43,004 nucleotides of DNA. It comes from Amycolatopsis echigonensis. GTDB taxonomy: Bacteria; Actinomycetota; Actinomycetes; Mycobacteriales; Pseudonocardiaceae. Each line of letters starts with the position of its first letter. The first letter of the stretch is position 1. Positions 24,404-33,000 of this stretch are shown piece after piece. The notes below the pieces were generated by a model. The model was not told the DNA's origin. It did not search any database and saw only the letters and a list, made by a program, of their open reading frames with translations. The DNA is taken from the NCBI RefSeq assembly GCF_014174495.1, contig NZ_JACJHR010000078.1, forward strand, positions 1-43,004, given 5' to 3'. Both the position numbers and the translations under genes were made by a program.

Positions 24404-24518
24404 CAGGTCATGAGTGCCAGCGCGAAGCCCCGGCTTGCTGGCCGGCAACCCTCCTACCGCGGTGGGGTGCCCCGGGTGAGGACCAGGCCGGTCGCGCAGT
24501 GCGACGGGCAAGCGCGGG
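24404..24518 (+). promoter_or_regulatory. SAM-IV riboswitch
   Basis: The leader shows the SAM-IV aptamer pattern: GGTCATGAGTGCCAGCG, then AAGCCCCGGCTTGCTGGCC, GGCAACCCTCC, GGTGGGGTGCCCCGGGTGA and GACCAGG. SAM-IV occurs mainly in actinomycetes before sulfur metabolism genes and represses expression when S-adenosylmethionine is plentiful. TATCGT at 24392-24397 is a suitable -10, placing the transcript start at the aptamer's 5' edge. Downstream, CCCCTCG (24519-24525) could pair with the CGAGGAGG ribosome-binding site at 24546-24553, suggesting translational control; this is inference. The 3' boundary is approximate. Confidence 0.9.
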
Positions 24519-24560
24519 CCCCTCGCCGGGGGTCCCCCGGAACGCCGAGGAGGCACCGTC

Positions 24561-25907
24561 ATGACTCTCGCACTCGACCGGTCCACGGACACTGGCGCCG
24601 CTGTTTCTGCTGGTCCCGCCGTTCCCGCTGTCGCTGGTGCGACGCTGCGGGTGCCGCTGGTGACGGGCGGCGACATCGGCTACGCCAACCTCGACCACGC
24701 GGCGAGCGCGCCCTGTCTGGACGCCGTGCGTTCGGCGGTCGACGAGTTTCTTCCATGGTACGCCAGCGTGCATCGCGGTGCGGGCTTCGCTTCTCAGGTC
24801 TCGACGCGCTTGTACGAGCGAACCCGGGATGTGCTGCGTCGCTTCGTGGACGCTCGTAACGGCGACTCGGTGATCTTCACCCGCAACACGACTGACGCGT
24901 TCAATCTGCTCGCGAAGGCGTTGCCGCGCAAGACTTCTGTTGTTGTGTTCGACAGCGAGCACCATGCCGCGCTGTTGCCGTGGCGCGGGCCGAACGTGCG
25001 GCGCGTGCAGTTGCCGCGGACTCGGCTCGCCGCGGTGTCCGTTGTGGACGAAGCGCTTGCCGAATGCCCGCAGGGGCCCCGGTTGGTGGTCGTTGCCGGG
25101 GCGTCCAATGTGACTGGCGAGCTGCTGCCGGTGGCGGAGATCGCTGCGGTGGCCCGGAAACACGGCGCCCGGGTGGCGCTCGACGCTGCTCAGCTCGCTC
25201 CGCATCGGCGGATTTCGTTGCGGGAGCTGGACGTTGACTACGTCGCGCTGTCCGGGCACAAGCTGTACGCGCCGTTTGGCGCCGGGGCGCTGATCGGTCG
25301 CAGCGACTGGTTGCGCGCCGCCGAGCCGTATCTGGCCGGCGGTGGCGCCACGAAGCTGGTGACCGAGGAAGCCGTGGTGTGGAACAGCGGCGAAGAGCGG
25401 CACGAGGCAGGGTCGCCGAACACCGTTGGCGTGTATGTGCTCGGGGTGGCCTGCGAGCAGTTGGCGGCTCACTGGGACGCCGTGGGTTCGCACGAGGCCG
25501 CGTTGCTGGAGCGGCTGCGCAAGGGGCTCGCTAGCCTGCCCGGGTGCGCTGAGCTGCGGTTCTTCGACGCGCCGGTGGACCGGGTCGGCACGGTGAGCTT
25601 CGTGGTCGACGGGTTCGAACCGGGCTGGCTGGCGGCGGTGCTGTCGGCCGAGTACGGAATCGGGGTCCGCGACGGCGCGTTCTGTGCCCACGTGGCCGCC
25701 CGGCGGTTGATCCGAGAGGCCGGAAGCGAAGGCCAGCAGGCGGTTCGGGTGAGCCTCGGGCTGGGCAGCACCGAGGAACACGTGGACCGGCTGCTGCTGG
25801 CCCTGCGGCAGATCGTGGCCCGGGGAGCCCGGTGGGAATACACCAAGGCCGACGGCCGGTGGGCGCCGGTGGGGGACCCGCGAGAACTGCCGGACTTTTG
25901 CGCTTGA
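24561..25907 (+). CDS. Class V aminotransferase / cysteine-desulfurase-like PLP enzyme
   Basis: This 448-residue PLP enzyme has ANLDHAASAPC near the N-terminus, a PLP-binding Lys234 (ALSGHKLYAPFGAG), and Cys375 in RDGAFCAHVAARRL where cysteine desulfurases carry their catalytic Cys. It may mobilise sulfur from cysteine or act on a selenium or sulfur amino acid. Control by a SAM-IV riboswitch ties it to methionine/SAM supply. ATG at 24561 has GAGGAGG 7 nt upstream. The last 13 codons (about APVGDPRELPDFCA) lie within a 229-bp direct repeat whose second copy at 26331 repeats this coding tail, so the original 3' end may have been replaced by repeat sequence. Confidence 0.88.
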   Translation: MTLALDRSTDTGAAVSAGPAVPAVAGATLRVPLVTGGDIGYANLDHAASAPCLDAVRSAVDEFLPWYASVHRGAGFASQVSTRLYERTRDVLRRFVDARNGDSVIFTRNTTDAFNLLAKALPRKTSVVVFDSEHHAALLPWRGPNVRRVQLPRTRLAAVSVVDEALAECPQGPRLVVVAGASNVTGELLPVAEIAAVARKHGARVALDAAQLAPHRRISLRELDVDYVALSGHKLYAPFGAGALIGRSDWLRAAEPYLAGGGATKLVTEEAVVWNSGEERHEAGSPNTVGVYVLGVACEQLAAHWDAVGSHEAALLERLRKGLASLPGCAELRFFDAPVDRVGTVSFVVDGFEPGWLAAVLSAEYGIGVRDGAFCAHVAARRLIREAGSEGQQAVRVSLGLGSTEEHVDRLLLALRQIVARGARWEYTKADGRWAPVGDPRELPDFCA

Positions 25908-26094
25908 TGATGCGGCTTTGTTGACGATGCGTGGTCTTGGAGGACCGGCGCGGCAGAATTGTTGACCACAACGCGGGATCGCGCCGACGTTTGGGGTGAG
26001 CGGCGTGACAGGCCGAAGGCCCCTCGCGCCGCTCACCCCAAACGTCGGCTTAACGGCGATCCCGCACGCGGCGGCGGAGCCGACGCCATCAAAC
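25866..26094. repeat. 229-bp direct repeat, copy 1, with large palindrome
   Basis: This copy aligns without net gaps to 26331-26559. It begins inside the aminotransferase 3' end and contains a long inverted repeat. The left arm is 25974-26005 (includes GCCGACGTTTGGGGTGAGCG) and the right arm 26027-26064. They pair as 9 bp, a 6-nt bulge and 23 bp, enclosing a GGCC-GAA-GGCC mini-hairpin. It has no ORF of its own, so it is a non-autonomous repeat. Confidence 0.88.
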
Positions 26095-26311
26095 TCTGGC
26101 CCCACTCTTCCTCCAGTAGCCAGATTTGGGCCAGCGGCAGGTTCATGGCGCTGTCGGCGTAGCCGGTGCGGAGGACAATTGTGTGCACGGCGGCCAGGAG
26201 GTTGCGTTCCGTGAGGTGGCCGTTGAGGAGCATTCGGGCCAGGTGGGTGAAGGCCGCGTCGGTCGCGGTGGGGATCGGGGTGCGGCAGTCGGCCAGGGCC
26301 GCTCGCTGCAC
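26033..26311 (-). pseudogene. Coding-like fragment between the two 229-bp repeats
   Basis: The 236-bp unique segment between the repeats reads on the minus strand as a protein-like sequence (LADCRTPIPTATDAAFTHLA, then RMLLNGHLTERNLLAAVHTI, then YADSAMNLPLAQIWLLEEEWG) with good hydrophobic/charged alternation. From a GTG at 26311 it would give 92 residues, the last ~20 coming from repeat copy 1. I do not recognise the family. It may be a remnant of a larger gene cut by repeat insertion, or a small real gene. Confidence 0.35.
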
Positions 26312-26330
26312 GTCGTGGATTTCCGGGGCA

Positions 26331-26559
26331 CCGGTGGGGGACACTCGCGAGCTGCCGGGGTTTGCGCTTGATGCTGCCGGGGTCGGTTGACGGCCCCGGT
26401 CTTGGAGGACCGGCGGGGCAGGATTGTTGACCACAACGCGGGATCGCGCCGACGTTTGGGGTGAGCGGCGTGACACGCCGAAGGCCCCTCGCGCCGCTCA
26501 TCCCAAACGTCGGCTTAACGGCGATCCCGCACGCGGCGGCGGAGCCGACGCCATCAAAC
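26331..26559. repeat. 229-bp direct repeat, copy 2, with large palindrome
   Basis: This is the second copy of the unit at 25866-26094, equal in length and with the same palindrome; one arm base is changed, giving CTCATCCC instead of CTCACCCC. Its first part repeats the aminotransferase tail codons (GAPVGDTRELPGF) without the rest of the gene. It ends 45 bp before lspA, so the palindrome lies directly upstream of the lspA promoter. Confidence 0.88.
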
Positions 26560-26592
26560 ACTGCCGCTGTGACCTGCTCGGGCGCGGGTGTG

Positions 26593-26598
26593 GACAAT
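26593..26598 (+). promoter_or_regulatory. Candidate -10 for leaderless lspA transcript
   Basis: GACAAT lies 6 nt before the lspA GTG, just outside repeat copy 2. TGACCT at 26570-26575 is 17 nt further upstream and could be a weak -35. Confidence 0.45.
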
Positions 26599-26604
26599 GG
26601 GGGT

Positions 26605-27222
26605 GTGAGCACCGATCCTTCGCCGTCCGAATCCGAGGTCGAGCCGTCTGCGGAACCGCCTGAGCGGGGGGCCGTCGAGGAGGGCGCGGCCGACGCTCCG
26701 CTGCCCAAGCGGCGGGTCTGGGTGGTGTTCGCGGTCGCGGCGCTGCTGTGGGCGATCGACCTGCTCACGAAGAACCTCGCGGTCGCCAACCTCGAGGGCA
26801 AGGAGCCCAAGCCGATCCTGGGCGGGCTGATCTACCTGCAGGTCATCCGCAATCCGGGTGCCGCGTTCTCGATGGCGACCGGCATGACGTGGGTGCTCGC
26901 GCTGGTCGCGATCGGCGTCGTGATCGCGATCGTGTGGATCTCGCGCAGGCTGCGCTCGGTCGGCTGGGCGATCGGCCTCGGGCTCGTGCTCGCCGGCGCG
27001 CTCGGCAACCTGACCGACCGGTTCTTCCGCGAGCCCGGGCCGCTGCGCGGCCACGTCGTCGACTTCATCTCCGCGTTCGCGCCCAACGGGCAGGGCTTCG
27101 CGATCTTCAACATCGCCGACTCCGCGATCTGCGTCGGCGGCGCGCTCATCGTGCTGCTGTCCCTGCTCGGCAAGGACTACGACGGCACCTCCACCCGCGG
27201 CAAGAAAAAGGAATCCGAGTGA
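26605..27222 (+). CDS. lspA: Signal peptidase II (prolipoprotein signal peptidase)
   Basis: This 205-residue membrane aspartyl protease cleaves signal peptides of lipoproteins after lipidation. After a disordered acidic N-terminus of about 40 residues come four TM helices and the family motifs LLTKNLAV, VIRNPGAAFSM, GNLTDRFFR (first catalytic Asp) and FNIADSAICVG (second catalytic Asp). The start is GTG at 26605, 6 nt after GACAAT; codons further upstream lie in repeat copy 2. The acidic extension is longer than in E. coli LspA but usual for actinobacteria. The stop overlaps the next gene by 4 bp. Confidence 0.95.
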   Translation: MSTDPSPSESEVEPSAEPPERGAVEEGAADAPLPKRRVWVVFAVAALLWAIDLLTKNLAVANLEGKEPKPILGGLIYLQVIRNPGAAFSMATGMTWVLALVAIGVVIAIVWISRRLRSVGWAIGLGLVLAGALGNLTDRFFREPGPLRGHVVDFISAFAPNGQGFAIFNIADSAICVGGALIVLLSLLGKDYDGTSTRGKKKESE

Positions 27223-28145
27223 GCGCGCGCATGCTGCCCGTCCCGGACGGGCTCGACGGGATGCGCGTCGACGCCGGACTGGCCAAACTGCTCGGCCTGT
27301 CCCGCACCGCCGTCGCGGACCTCGCCGCGGCGGGCGACGTGCTCCTCGACGGCCGTCCGGCGGGCAAATCGGACCGGCTGTCCGCGGGCGGGCTGCTCGA
27401 GGTGACGCTGCCGGAACCGGAACGTCCGGCGGAAATCGTCGCGGAGCCGGTCGAAGGCATGAAGATCCTGCACGATGACGACGACATCGTGGTGATTTCG
27501 AAACCGGTCGGCGTCGCCGTGCACCCCAGCCCGGGCTGGGCCGGACCGACGGTCGTCGGCGGCCTCGCCGCGGCCGGGCTGCGCATTTCGACGTCCGGCG
27601 CGGCCGAACGCCAGGGCGTCGTGCACCGGCTCGACGCGGGCACCACCGGCGTGATGGTGGTGGCGAAGAGCGAGCACGCGTACACCGTGCTGAAGCGGGC
27701 GTTCAAGGAGCGGACCGTCGAGAAGGGCTACCACGCCGTCGTGCAAGGCCATCCCGACCCGACGCGCGGCACCATCGACGCCCCGATCGACCGCCATCCG
27801 CGGCACGACTACAAGTTCGCGGTCGTCGCGGGCGGACGGCCGAGCGTGACGCACTACGAGGTGGTCGAGGCTTTCCGGGCGGCTTCGCTGGCGCACGTGA
27901 AGCTGGAAACCGGGCGAACCCATCAGATCCGGGTGCACTTCTCCGCGCTGCGGCATCCGTGCGCGGGCGACTTGACCTACGGAGCGGACCCGGTCCTGGC
28001 GCGGAAACTCGGCCTGACGCGGCAGTGGCTGCACGCCCGGACGCTCGGTTTCGCGCATCCGGCGGACGGCCGGTGGGTTGAGTTCGAAGCGGAGTATCCG
28101 GACGACCTGGCGGGTGCGCTGGAAATCCTGCGGGACGGGAACTAG
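27219..28145 (+). CDS. rluD: RluA/RluD family pseudouridine synthase
   Basis: This 308-residue RNA-modifying enzyme has an N-terminal S4 domain at about 12-70 and the RluA catalytic domain with HRLDAGTTGVMVVAKS (catalytic Asp139). KLETGRTHQIRVHFSALRHP follows as the conserved C-terminal motif. RluD modifies helix 69 of 23S rRNA; site specificity is assumed from the conserved lspA-rluD pairing in actinobacteria. The GTG at 27219 overlaps the lspA stop (GTGA). A 46-bp perfect palindrome directly follows the stop and separates it from the convergent gene. Confidence 0.92.
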   Translation: MSARMLPVPDGLDGMRVDAGLAKLLGLSRTAVADLAAAGDVLLDGRPAGKSDRLSAGGLLEVTLPEPERPAEIVAEPVEGMKILHDDDDIVVISKPVGVAVHPSPGWAGPTVVGGLAAAGLRISTSGAAERQGVVHRLDAGTTGVMVVAKSEHAYTVLKRAFKERTVEKGYHAVVQGHPDPTRGTIDAPIDRHPRHDYKFAVVAGGRPSVTHYEVVEAFRAASLAHVKLETGRTHQIRVHFSALRHPCAGDLTYGADPVLARKLGLTRQWLHARTLGFAHPADGRWVEFEAEYPDDLAGALEILRDGN

Positions 28146-28148
28146 CGC

Positions 28149-28194
28149 CTCGTGAGTGTTTATGCCGGTTCTAACCGGCATAAACACTCACGAG
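28149..28194. repeat. 46-bp perfect palindrome (copy B), bidirectional terminator
   Basis: The 22-nt arms, beginning CTCGTGAGTGTTTATGCCGG, are perfectly complementary with a 2-nt centre. The element fills the gap between convergent rluD (+) and the gene ending at 28199 (-), so it can form a terminator-like hairpin in both transcripts. Its left arm is shared with copy A at 8852. Confidence 0.85.
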
Positions 28195-28198
28195 TCGG

Positions 28199-29644
28199 CT
28201 AGTCGACCGCCCAGGTCAGGGTGCGCTCGTCCGGCTCGGGTCGCGGGCTCCAGCGCACCGCGACCACCCGGGTCGCGGTGGGAAGGACGTACACGGTGTG
28301 CCCGCCGAGCGTTTCGCCCGGCTGCACGCCGATCTTGTGCGGCGGCCGGGACGTCAGCGAAACCGGGGCTTTCGCGATGGTCTCGCCGCTGTCGGTGACG
28401 AGTTCGAGGTAGTTGTCGGGCAGCGACGCGAACGGGATCGGCCCGCGATTGGTGATCTCGGTGTGCACGACGACCGCGCGTTCGCCCTCCTCGAGCCGGT
28501 AACCGGCCGCGCCGAAGAGGAAGTCGGCGGGATCCTGGACTTCCAGCAGCTGCACCGAAAGCTGTTCCCCTTCGAGCCCCTGGGACTGCATCGTCTCGCC
28601 GATCCGCCCCTGCTTGGCAGGCGCGGCGGCGGGCCGGGGTTCGTCGCCGCGCGCCCACGAAGCGGTCTGCGGGACGCCCCACGTGCTGATGGCGGGATCC
28701 GGAGCCGGGTACGGCCCGGACGGTCCATTGTGGACATTAGCGGCGGCGGGTGCCTGGTGCGGCATCCCGGTCTGTCCGGGGGAGTACGCACCGGAGACCG
28801 CGGGGTTCCCGTTCGGGCCAGGGGGATAGGCACCTGAAATCCCGGCCGGTCCGGATGCGTACGCGCCGGACATCCCCGGACCGGCGGCGGGAATACCGTA
28901 GGGGGCAGAGGGTCCGGGCCCGCCCGGTCCGGTGGCCGGAATCCCGGTCTGCGCGGGCGGGTACGCGCCGGAAGTCCCCGGCCCAGGCATGCCGTGCTGC
29001 CCCGGGCCCGCGGGGAGCCCGGTCTGTCCAGGCGGATACGCGCCGGAGGTTCCGGGTCCGGGCATGCCGTGCTGCCCAGGCGGGTGCGGTCCGGAGTGCC
29101 CCGGCATCCCGGCCGATTCGGGACCGGGGATCCCGGACTGTCCGGGCGAATGCGGACCGGACGTGCCGGGCATCCCGGAGCCGGGTGCGCCGGACATCCC
29201 GCCCGGCATCCCGGGAGCCTGAGCTCCGCCCCGGACGGGCACTCCCGCCGAAGCCGGGCCGTTCGGCGCCGACCCCGGTGTTGAGCCCGGGCCAGCGGGC
29301 ATCGACCCCGGTGGCCCCGACGGCATCGCCCCGGGCATCCCGCCCGGATTCTGCCCGCCCGCCGCGGGGAACGGCACCGATCCGGGCCCGCCCGGATACC
29401 CGCTCCCCGGAGCCTGCGGACGCTGCCACGAAGCCGGAGCCCCGGAAATCGCCGCGCGAAGACCATGGGGGTCGCTTTCGACCCCGACCAGCAGCGGCAA
29501 CCCGCTCCCGGACAACGCGACCAGCCGGTACGCGACCTCCCGCGGATCCATCCCGACCTTCGCCGCCAGCTCGTGCACAGCCCCCTTGCCCAGCTCGGCG
29601 AGCGCGGCGAGCAGGCGGATGTCGGCGGGATCGGTCACGGCCAC
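28199..29644 (-). CDS. HTH / Gly-Pro-rich / Ig-like domain protein
   Basis: This 481-residue protein has an unusual three-part layout. Residues 1-65 form an AsnC/MarR-like winged helix (DIRLLAALAELGKGAVHELA, then VGMDPREVAYRLVALSGSGL). Residues ~70-325 are almost all Gly, Pro, Ser, Ala and Gln with repeated GMPGPGTSGAYPPGQTG units, including a near-exact tandem pair. Residues ~345-481 look like a beta-rich DUF4352/Ig-like domain (YRLEEGERAVVVHTEITNRG, then LPDNYLELVTDSGETIAKAP). No TM helix or signal peptide is seen. The GTG at 29644 lies 7 nt after TAGCGT; a GTG at 29638 is an alternative with GGGAG upstream. Function unknown; annotation as an AsnC regulator would rest on the first domain only. 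Confidence 0.75.
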   Translation of the reverse strand: MAVTDPADIRLLAALAELGKGAVHELAAKVGMDPREVAYRLVALSGSGLPLLVGVESDPHGLRAAISGAPASWQRPQAPGSGYPGGPGSVPFPAAGGQNPGGMPGAMPSGPPGSMPAGPGSTPGSAPNGPASAGVPVRGGAQAPGMPGGMSGAPGSGMPGTSGPHSPGQSGIPGPESAGMPGHSGPHPPGQHGMPGPGTSGAYPPGQTGLPAGPGQHGMPGPGTSGAYPPAQTGIPATGPGGPGPSAPYGIPAAGPGMSGAYASGPAGISGAYPPGPNGNPAVSGAYSPGQTGMPHQAPAAANVHNGPSGPYPAPDPAISTWGVPQTASWARGDEPRPAAAPAKQGRIGETMQSQGLEGEQLSVQLLEVQDPADFLFGAAGYRLEEGERAVVVHTEITNRGPIPFASLPDNYLELVTDSGETIAKAPVSLTSRPPHKIGVQPGETLGGHTVYVLPTATRVVAVRWSPRPEPDERTLTWAVD

Positions 29645-30031
29645 TCCCGCAACGCTACCGCCTTGCCCGCCCGTCCCGGCCGCACCACCGCGCCCGGCGT
29701 GCCCCGCGCCGTCGCGACGTCAGGGAAACACCGGTGGCCAGCCGGTGTCGGGAAGATTTTTCAGCCCCAGCCTGCGCGTCTCGCGCCACCCACGCCTCGC
29801 TTTACCGCGGCGAAATCCAAGGAAGACCGCCGCAGCCAGGAGATGGGTGGCCGGTACTCGCCAGGCCGAACGCCGCACCGGCACCGGACGCCGAGGCGCC
29901 GGCAAGTTCCGCCCACGGCACGCCGGTACGCCTGCCGAGGGACCGGCCGGCCCGGGCACGGGCGTCGGCACCCCCGTCTCGATTAGGGTCGGCATCAGCA
30001 CCGTCTCCACCTACCCCGGGGGTCCACGCCG
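29645..30031. other. Divergent intergenic region without a recognised gene
   Basis: This 387-bp gap separates the minus-strand HTH/Gly-Pro gene from the DUF885 gene. It holds TAGCGT (29652-29657, - strand), the probable -10 of the former, and TAGGGT (29984-29989), a possible -10 for the latter. Short open frames on both strands are Arg/Pro-rich and lack ribosome-binding sites. A small gene cannot be excluded but is not supported. Confidence 0.55.
29652..29657 (-). promoter_or_regulatory. Candidate -10 of the HTH/Gly-Pro gene
   Basis: TAGCGT on the minus strand is 7 nt before the GTG at 29644, consistent with a leaderless transcript. Confidence 0.4.
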
Positions 30032-33000
30032 ATGACCGTCGTTTCCGATCTCGCCGACGAACTCGTCGAGGTTTCGTTCGACCACGAGCCGCTCGACGCC
30101 GCCATTCTCGGCATCCGGCCGGACGCGCCGGGGCTCGGCGATCCGTCGGCCGCGGCGGAGGCGGCGTTCCGCGAGAAGCTAGTCGCGCTCAAGGAGCGTG
30201 CCAAGGCGGTCGACCCGGCCGGGCTCGATGCGGTCGACCGCGTAACCCGCGATGTCGTGCTCAGCTCCGTCGACGGCCACCTCGACCGGATCGACAGCCG
30301 GGTCGTCGACTTCACCGTCACCGACCTGTTCGTCGGACCCGCCTCCGGGCTGCTGTCCGCGCTGCCGATGGTCACGGTCACCGCGGAAACCGCGGAGGTG
30401 CATCTCGGCAGGCTCAGCGAGATCCCCGAGTACCTCCGTGTCGTCGCGCAACGGCACCGCGACGGCATCGCCGCCGGGCTCCTGCCGATCGAACGCCTGG
30501 TCAAGGCCGCGATCGCGCACCTCGACCGCTACCTGGCCGAGCCCGAGAACGACCCGCTGCTGCGCCAGCCCGCCCCGGACGACGACTTCGCCGCCCGTCG
30601 CGAGCAGATCCTCCGCGACGTCGTCCGGCCCGGTTTCCGCGAGTACCGCGACTTCCTCGAGGCCGAAGTCCTCCCGCACGGCCGCCCGGACGACAAGGCC
30701 GGCGTCTCCTGGCTCCCCGGCGGCGACGAGATCTACGCCCGCCTCGCCCGCGCCCACACCACCAGCGACCGGACCCCGCAGGAACTGCACGACACCGGTC
30801 TCGCGGTGATCGCCGGCCAGGTCGAGCAGTACCAGGCCCTCGGCGAGCGCGTGTTCGGCACGCGCGAGCTGCCGGAGATCTTCGAGCGGCTGCGCACCGA
30901 CCCGAAGCTCCGCTGGACGAGCGCCGAGGACCTCCTCGAGACCGCCCGCACGGCCATCTCCCGCGCCGCGGCCGAGGCGCCGAACTGGTTCGGCCGCATC
31001 CCGCAGCATCCGTGGACCGTCGAGGCGGTGCCGGAGGATTCCGCGCCCGGCGCGCCCCCGGCGTACTACATGCCGCCCGCCGCGGACGGGTCCCGGCCGG
31101 GCGTCTACTTCGCGAACACCTACCAGGCCACCGAGCGGTTCCGGCACACCGCCGAGGTCATCGCGTTCCACGAGGCGATCCCGGGCCACCACTTCCAGCT
31201 CAGCGCCGCGCTCGACCTCGCCGACCTGCCGCTGCTGCGCCGCGTCGGCAACTTCACCGCGTACGCCGAGGGCTGGGGCCTCTACACCGAGCGCCTCGCC
31301 GACGAGATGGGCCTGTACTCCGACGACGTGTCGCTGCTCGGCATGCTGACGATGGAGTCGATGCGGGCCGGACGGCTGGTCGTCGACACCGGCCTGCACG
31401 CGCTGGGCTGGAGCCGGCAGCAGGCGGTCGACTACCTGCTGGAGCACACGCCGATGGCGCGGGTCGAAATCGAGTCCGAGGTGGACCGGTACCTCGGCTA
31501 CCCCGGGCAGGCGCTGGCATACCTGGTGGGGCGGCTGGAGATCGAGCGGCTGCGCAAGCAGGCCGAACAGCGGCTCGGCAGCCGCTTCGACATCAAGGCG
31601 TTCCACGACACGGTCCTCACCGGCGGCTCCCTGCCGTTGTCGGTGCTGGACGCCGTGGTCACCGAGTGGGTCGCTGGCCACGGCGACACCGTGGCCGGCT
31701 TGGCGGACGAGCTCGTCGAACTGGACTTCGAGCGGGAACCGCTGGAGCGCACCGTCCTCGGCCTCCCCGGGGACCACACCAAACTCGCCGACCCGAGTCT
31801 CGCCGCCGCGGAGCGCGACCGGGCCCGGTACGCCGCGATCGCCGAGCGTGCCGACGCGATCGACCCGTCCGGGCTGACCGCGTCCGAGGTCATCACCCGC
31901 GAAGTGGTGCGCACGCACGCCCGCGGCGCGATCGACACGATCGACTCGCGGCTGTCCGGCTTCGCGGTGAGCGACGGGTTCAGCTCGCCCGCCCTGAACC
32001 TGCTGACCATCCTTCCCGCGCTGACCCCGGACCACGCCGAGAAGGCGCGCGACTACCTCGCGAGGCTGGCGGCGATCGGCGGCTATCTCGACGCGGTGAT
32101 CGAGGCGCAGCGGACGACCGTCGCGGACGGATTCGCGCCGCCGGACTTCCTGGTGCGCATCGGGATCCAGTACGTCGAGCGGTACCTCGCGAACGAGGAG
32201 GGCGACCCGTTCCGCGTCACGCCGGCGGTGGAGGTCGAGGGCTTCGCCGCGGAGCGCGACCGGCTGCTCGCCGAGGTCGTGCGGCCCGCGTACCGGCGCT
32301 ACCGAAACTTCCTCGCCGAGGAGGTGCTGCCGGTCGCGAAGACGGACAGCCAGCCGGGCATCAGCCACCTGCCGGGCGGGCTGGAGAAGTACCAGGGCCT
32401 GATCCGCGCGCACACCACCACCGACCGCACCGCGCAGGAGCTGCACGACACCGGGCTGCGGATGGGCGAAAAACTCGCCGAGGAGTACCGCGAACTGGGC
32501 TCCCGCGTGTTCGGCACCGGAGATCTGCGGGAGATCTTCGACCGCCTCCGCAACGACCCGGAGCTGCGCTGGCGCGACGGCGAGGAACTGCTGGAAGGCG
32601 CTCGCACGGCCATCGCCCGGGCGGAAACCGTCGCCCCGCACTGGTTTTCGCGGGTGCCGGACGCGAAGTGCGCGGTCGAGCCGGTGCCGGAGGCGGACGC
32701 GGCGAGCGGCACCATCGCCTACTACCTGCAGGCCGCGTTCGACGGTTCCCGGCCCGGCACGTACTACGCGAACACCTACGAGGCGAGTTCGCGGCCGCGG
32801 TTCACCAGCGAGGCGATCGCGTTCCACGAAGCCGTTCCGGGACATCACTTCCAGCTCACGTTCGCGCAGGAACTCGCCGATCTGCCGCTGCTGCGCCGGA
32901 TCGCGCCGTTCAACGCCTACATCGAAGGCTGGGGCCTGTACGCGGAGCGCCTCGCCGACGAGATGGGCCTGTACTCCGACGACGTCGCCCGGTTCGGCAT

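Noticed and set aside
25866..26559. CRISPR array or insertion sequence
   Set aside because: There are only two long repeats with one spacer-like segment of 236 bp, no transposase and no cas gene; it fits a palindromic repeat element.
24408..26810. 800-codon minus-strand frame through the aminotransferase and the repeats
   Set aside because: It is antisense to the PLP enzyme and reads through both palindromic repeats; the repeated peptide segments in it come from the 229-bp unit.
29720..30010. 96-codon minus-strand ORF in the gap before the DUF885 gene
   Set aside because: It has no ribosome site and an Arg/Pro-rich product, and it overlaps the likely DUF885 promoter region.
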